Under the pieces are notes generated by a model that did no database searches, was not told where the DNA came from, and worked only from the letters and a program-made list of their open reading frames with translations. DNA of 16,146 nucleotides from an archaeon. GTDB lineage: Archaea; Iainarchaeota; Iainarchaeia; Iainarchaeales; GCA-2688035. Position numbers and translations under genes: made by a program. Below are positions 14,102-16,146 of this stretch, piece after piece. Numbering within the stretch: the first letter of the stretch is position 1; every line of letters begins with the position of its first letter. The stretch is from contig JAUWWX010000004.1 in NCBI GenBank assembly GCA_030616665.1, positions 1-16,146 on the forward strand, read 5' to 3'.

Positions 14102-15223
14102 ATGCAGGAAAAAACGGCGATAGTTTTTGGGACAAGGCCTGAAATAATAAAGCTTGCTCCTGTAATCAAGGAATGCCAACGGAAAAAAATGCCGTTTTTT
14201 ACTATTCACAGCGGGCAGCATTACTCTCATGGAATGGACAGGGTTTTCTTTGAGCAGCTTGGCTTGCCTGAGCCAGACTACCAGCTGGCGGTTAAAAGTA
14301 GTGCTCCATACATGCAGGGCCAGCACACTGGCAGGATGATGGAAAAGATAGAGGAAATCATGCTGAAAGAAAAGCCCCGCAATCTGCTGGTTGAAGGTGA
14401 CACTAACACTGTGCTCGCCAGCAGCCTTGTTTCTGCAAAAATTGCCACTGTAAAGCAGCTGGTTGACTTTTCTCCAAGGCTTGGGCATGTTGAGGCATGC
14501 CTGCGCAGTTACGACAAAGGAATGCCGGAGGAGATGAACAGGGTTTTAGCAGACCATTTGTCTGACTTCCTTTTTGCCCCAACTGAGGGAGCAAAGCAGA
14601 ATGCCTTGAAGGAAAATTTGGCAGAGGAAAAGATTTTTGTTACTGGCAACACAATTGTTGACGCCTTGCATTCGGTGAAGCATGAGATTAATAAAAGTGA
14701 AGCAATGTCAAAGCTTGCTGTGAGGGAAAAGGAATTTGCGCTGCTTACCCTGCACAGGCAGGAAAATGTTGATGACAGGCTAAGATTGCAGTCAATCCTA
14801 AAAGGCATTGTGCTGTTTAGCAGAAAATCTGGCCTGAAGGCTGTTTGGCCTGTTCATCCGAGGGCGAGGAAAATGATTTCAGCATTTGGCATTAAGGTTC
14901 CACCAGGGATTACAATGATAAAGCCATTGGGCTTCTTTGAGTTCTTGTCTTTGGAAAAGAACGCTGCAATTGCTTTGACTGACAGCGGCGGAGTGCAGGA
15001 AGAAGCCTGCATTTTTGGAACGAAGTGCGTTACGCTCAGGGAGAATACTGAGAGGCCTGAAACCGTGAAAATTGGGGCAAACGTAGTAGCAGGCTGGAAA
15101 GCCGAAGAGATTGCAGGGCATGCCTTGGAAATGCTTTCAAGCAGCGGAAAATGGGAACAGCCTTTTGGGCAGGGCGATGCAGCGAAGAAGATTGTCAATG
15201 TTTTGCTGGAGGAATCAAAATGA
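14102..15223 (+). CDS. wecB: UDP-N-acetylglucosamine 2-epimerase (non-hydrolysing)
   Basis: Interconverts UDP-GlcNAc and UDP-ManNAc in the cytoplasm; GT-B fold, 373 residues, as usual. Motifs: AIVFGTRPEIIKLAPVI (6-22), HSGQHYSHGM, LLVEGDTNTVLA (D100), LGHVEACLRS (E131; the usual residue after HVEA is Gly, here Cys), MPEEMNRVLADHLSDFLFAPT, FVTGNTIVDAL, LLTLHRQENVDDR with the catalytic-type His, TDSGGVQEEA and RENTERPET. Equivalents of the E. coli catalytic Asp95, Glu117, Glu131 and His213 are all present. The spacing from the Asp to the first Glu is 31 residues instead of 22, so a loop insertion (around KQLVDFSPR) is likely. The start at 14102 is preferred over GTG at 14090 because GGTGA there is a well-placed archaeal Shine-Dalgarno. 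The stop overlaps the next start (ATGA). Confidence 0.93.
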   Translation: MQEKTAIVFGTRPEIIKLAPVIKECQRKKMPFFTIHSGQHYSHGMDRVFFEQLGLPEPDYQLAVKSSAPYMQGQHTGRMMEKIEEIMLKEKPRNLLVEGDTNTVLASSLVSAKIATVKQLVDFSPRLGHVEACLRSYDKGMPEEMNRVLADHLSDFLFAPTEGAKQNALKENLAEEKIFVTGNTIVDALHSVKHEINKSEAMSKLAVREKEFALLTLHRQENVDDRLRLQSILKGIVLFSRKSGLKAVWPVHPRARKMISAFGIKVPPGITMIKPLGFFEFLSLEKNAAIALTDSGGVQEEACIFGTKCVTLRENTERPETVKIGANVVAGWKAEEIAGHALEMLSSSGKWEQPFGQGDAAKKIVNVLLEESK

Positions 15224-16146
15224 GAATTCTGATGCTCAACCCCCCTTTTTTTCCGAAATTCTCTAGGTCTTCTCGTTCACCAGCAGTTACCAAAGGCGGT
15301 ACGATATATTACTGTATTTGGTTAGCTTATGCTACCGGTGTCCTGGAGAAGGTAGGGCACAAATGCAAATTGGTTGACGCGCCGGCCTCTGGGAAGGGCT
15401 TGGAGGACGTGCTTGAAATTGTTCGGGAATTCGGGCCTGAAATGGCTGTTTTGGATACAAGCACTGCAAGCATAAAAAACGATGTAATGGTTTTGGAAAG
15501 GGTTAAGGAAATTGCTAATTGTTTTGGCGTGCTTGTTGGAACGCATGTGAGTGCGCTGCCAAAGGAGACAATGGGGATGAGCAAGGAGATTGACGCTGTT
15601 TGTATTCAAGAATATGACTATACTTTGTGGGAACTTGCGGAAGAGGTTGCAAAGAAAAAGCCAAACCTTGCAAAGGTTAAGGGAATTGCTTTTAGGGAGA
15701 AGGCAAGGAATTTAAAGGGAAAGAAGGGGAAGGTTGTTGTTAATCCTTTGAGGGAGAAGATTGCTGATTTGGATGAATTGCCTTTTGTGAGTTCTGTTTA
15801 CAAGAGGCATTTAAATTACAGGGACTACTTTTATAGCGCAAACCTCTGGCCAGAGGTAACCATTGTTTCCGGAAGGGGCTGTCCCTTCAACTGCAAGTTT
15901 TGTAATTGGGTGCAGAACCTGAATCCGGGGCCTTACAGGAAGAGAAGCGTTGAAAATGTTGTTAGGGAGTTTGGGTTTATCGAGAGGAATTTTCCTCTCG
16001 TGAAGGAAGTGTTTTTGGAGGACGATACCTTTACTGCTGACTTTGAGAGGGTTAGGGAATTCTGCAGGGCAAATGTTAAGGCAGGCTTGAAGGTCAAGTG
16101 GAGCTGCAATGCAAGAGCAGACGTTCCCTTGGATGTCTTAAAGGAG
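15220..16146 (+). CDS. B12-binding radical SAM protein, N-terminal part (3' truncated by the window)
   Basis: The frame is open from the ATG at 15220 to the last base (309 codons); the 3' end is outside. The start overlaps the wecB stop as ATGA, indicating coupling. The first 150 or so residues form a cobalamin-binding-type Rossmann domain: MRILMLNPPFFPKFSR, YYCIWLAYATGVLEKVGHKC, AVLDTSTASIKNDV, VLVGTHVSALP, and CIQEYDYTLWELAEEV where relatives often have a GEYD sequence. The radical SAM core follows with EVTIVSGRGCPFNCKFCNW (CX3CX2C), PYRKRSVENVV, FLEDDTFTAD and SCNARADV, the class-B/BchE-like order. No DxHxxG motif is seen in the N-terminal domain, so cobalamin may be bound base-off without a protein His ligand, as in many of these enzymes. 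Such proteins often methylate unactivated carbon or phosphinate centres; a sugar or lipid-carrier target is inferred from context only. Confidence 0.88.
   Translation, partial: MRILMLNPPFFPKFSRSSRSPAVTKGGTIYYCIWLAYATGVLEKVGHKCKLVDAPASGKGLEDVLEIVREFGPEMAVLDTSTASIKNDVMVLERVKEIANCFGVLVGTHVSALPKETMGMSKEIDAVCIQEYDYTLWELAEEVAKKKPNLAKVKGIAFREKARNLKGKKGKVVVNPLREKIADLDELPFVSSVYKRHLNYRDYFYSANLWPEVTIVSGRGCPFNCKFCNWVQNLNPGPYRKRSVENVVREFGFIERNFPLVKEVFLEDDTFTADFERVREFCRANVKAGLKVKWSCNARADVPLDVLKE

Noticed and set aside
1..16146. Defence system, CRISPR array, mobile element or tRNA in the window
   Set aside because: No regularly spaced repeats, transposase or integrase motifs, terminal repeats or tRNA-like folds were seen; every long frame that holds up is a glycan or radical SAM gene.

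Overview
The window is archaeal. The evidence is an AglB/STT3-type oligosaccharyltransferase, an Alg7-like sugar-1-phosphate transferase next to Alg14 and Alg13 homologues, BRE/TATA-like promoters about 25 bp upstream of start codons, and Shine-Dalgarno sites of the GGTG/GGAG type. The phylum cannot be fixed from the sequence. A DPANN or euryarchaeal lineage is plausible, but that is a guess. There is no rRNA, tRNA, CRISPR array, transposase or integrase. Almost all of the window is coding, and no gap exceeds about 130 bases.

Layout. (1) 1-1200 is the 3' part of the oligosaccharyltransferase gene aglB, open to the left edge. (2) 1282-3381 carries an Alg7/AglH-like transferase, Alg14 and Alg13. 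Together they look able to build a GlcNAc-GlcNAc-PP-dolichol-like starter. The alg14/alg13 junction holds an imperfect duplication of the stop/start signal. (3) 3387-4244 is a GT2 glycosyltransferase, followed by the only minus-strand gene, a GT4 glycosyltransferase (4284-5420). (4) 5549-9500 is a plus-strand run: a radical SAM/SPASM enzyme, a nucleotide-sugar 4-epimerase-like protein, a second GT2 enzyme and an AglD/LPTF-type multi-spanning membrane protein. (5) A T-rich terminator and a strong TATA box at 9551-9604 separate a second block, 9625-16146: rmlB, rmlA, a LegB-like 4,6-dehydratase, a left-handed beta-helix acetyltransferase with a terminal zinc knuckle, a soluble alpha/alpha-toroid protein of unknown function, wecB, and a B12-binding radical SAM enzyme that runs off the right edge.

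How it fits together (inference). The locus reads as an N-glycosylation / surface-glycan locus. AglH, Alg13 and Alg14 would start the lipid-linked oligosaccharide and the GT2 and GT4 enzymes would extend it. RmlAB, the epimerases, the LegB-like dehydratase, the acetyltransferase and WecB would supply modified (deoxy-, amino-, N-acetyl-) sugars. AglB would transfer the finished glycan to protein. The parts not explained by known archaeal Agl pathways are the two radical SAM enzymes and the toroid protein, which probably install or edit an unusual glycan modification. Several enzymes also carry substitutions at usually conserved catalytic positions: AD for DD in the Alg7-like protein, AX7Q for EX7E in the GT4 protein, and WWDNG for WWDYG in AglB.
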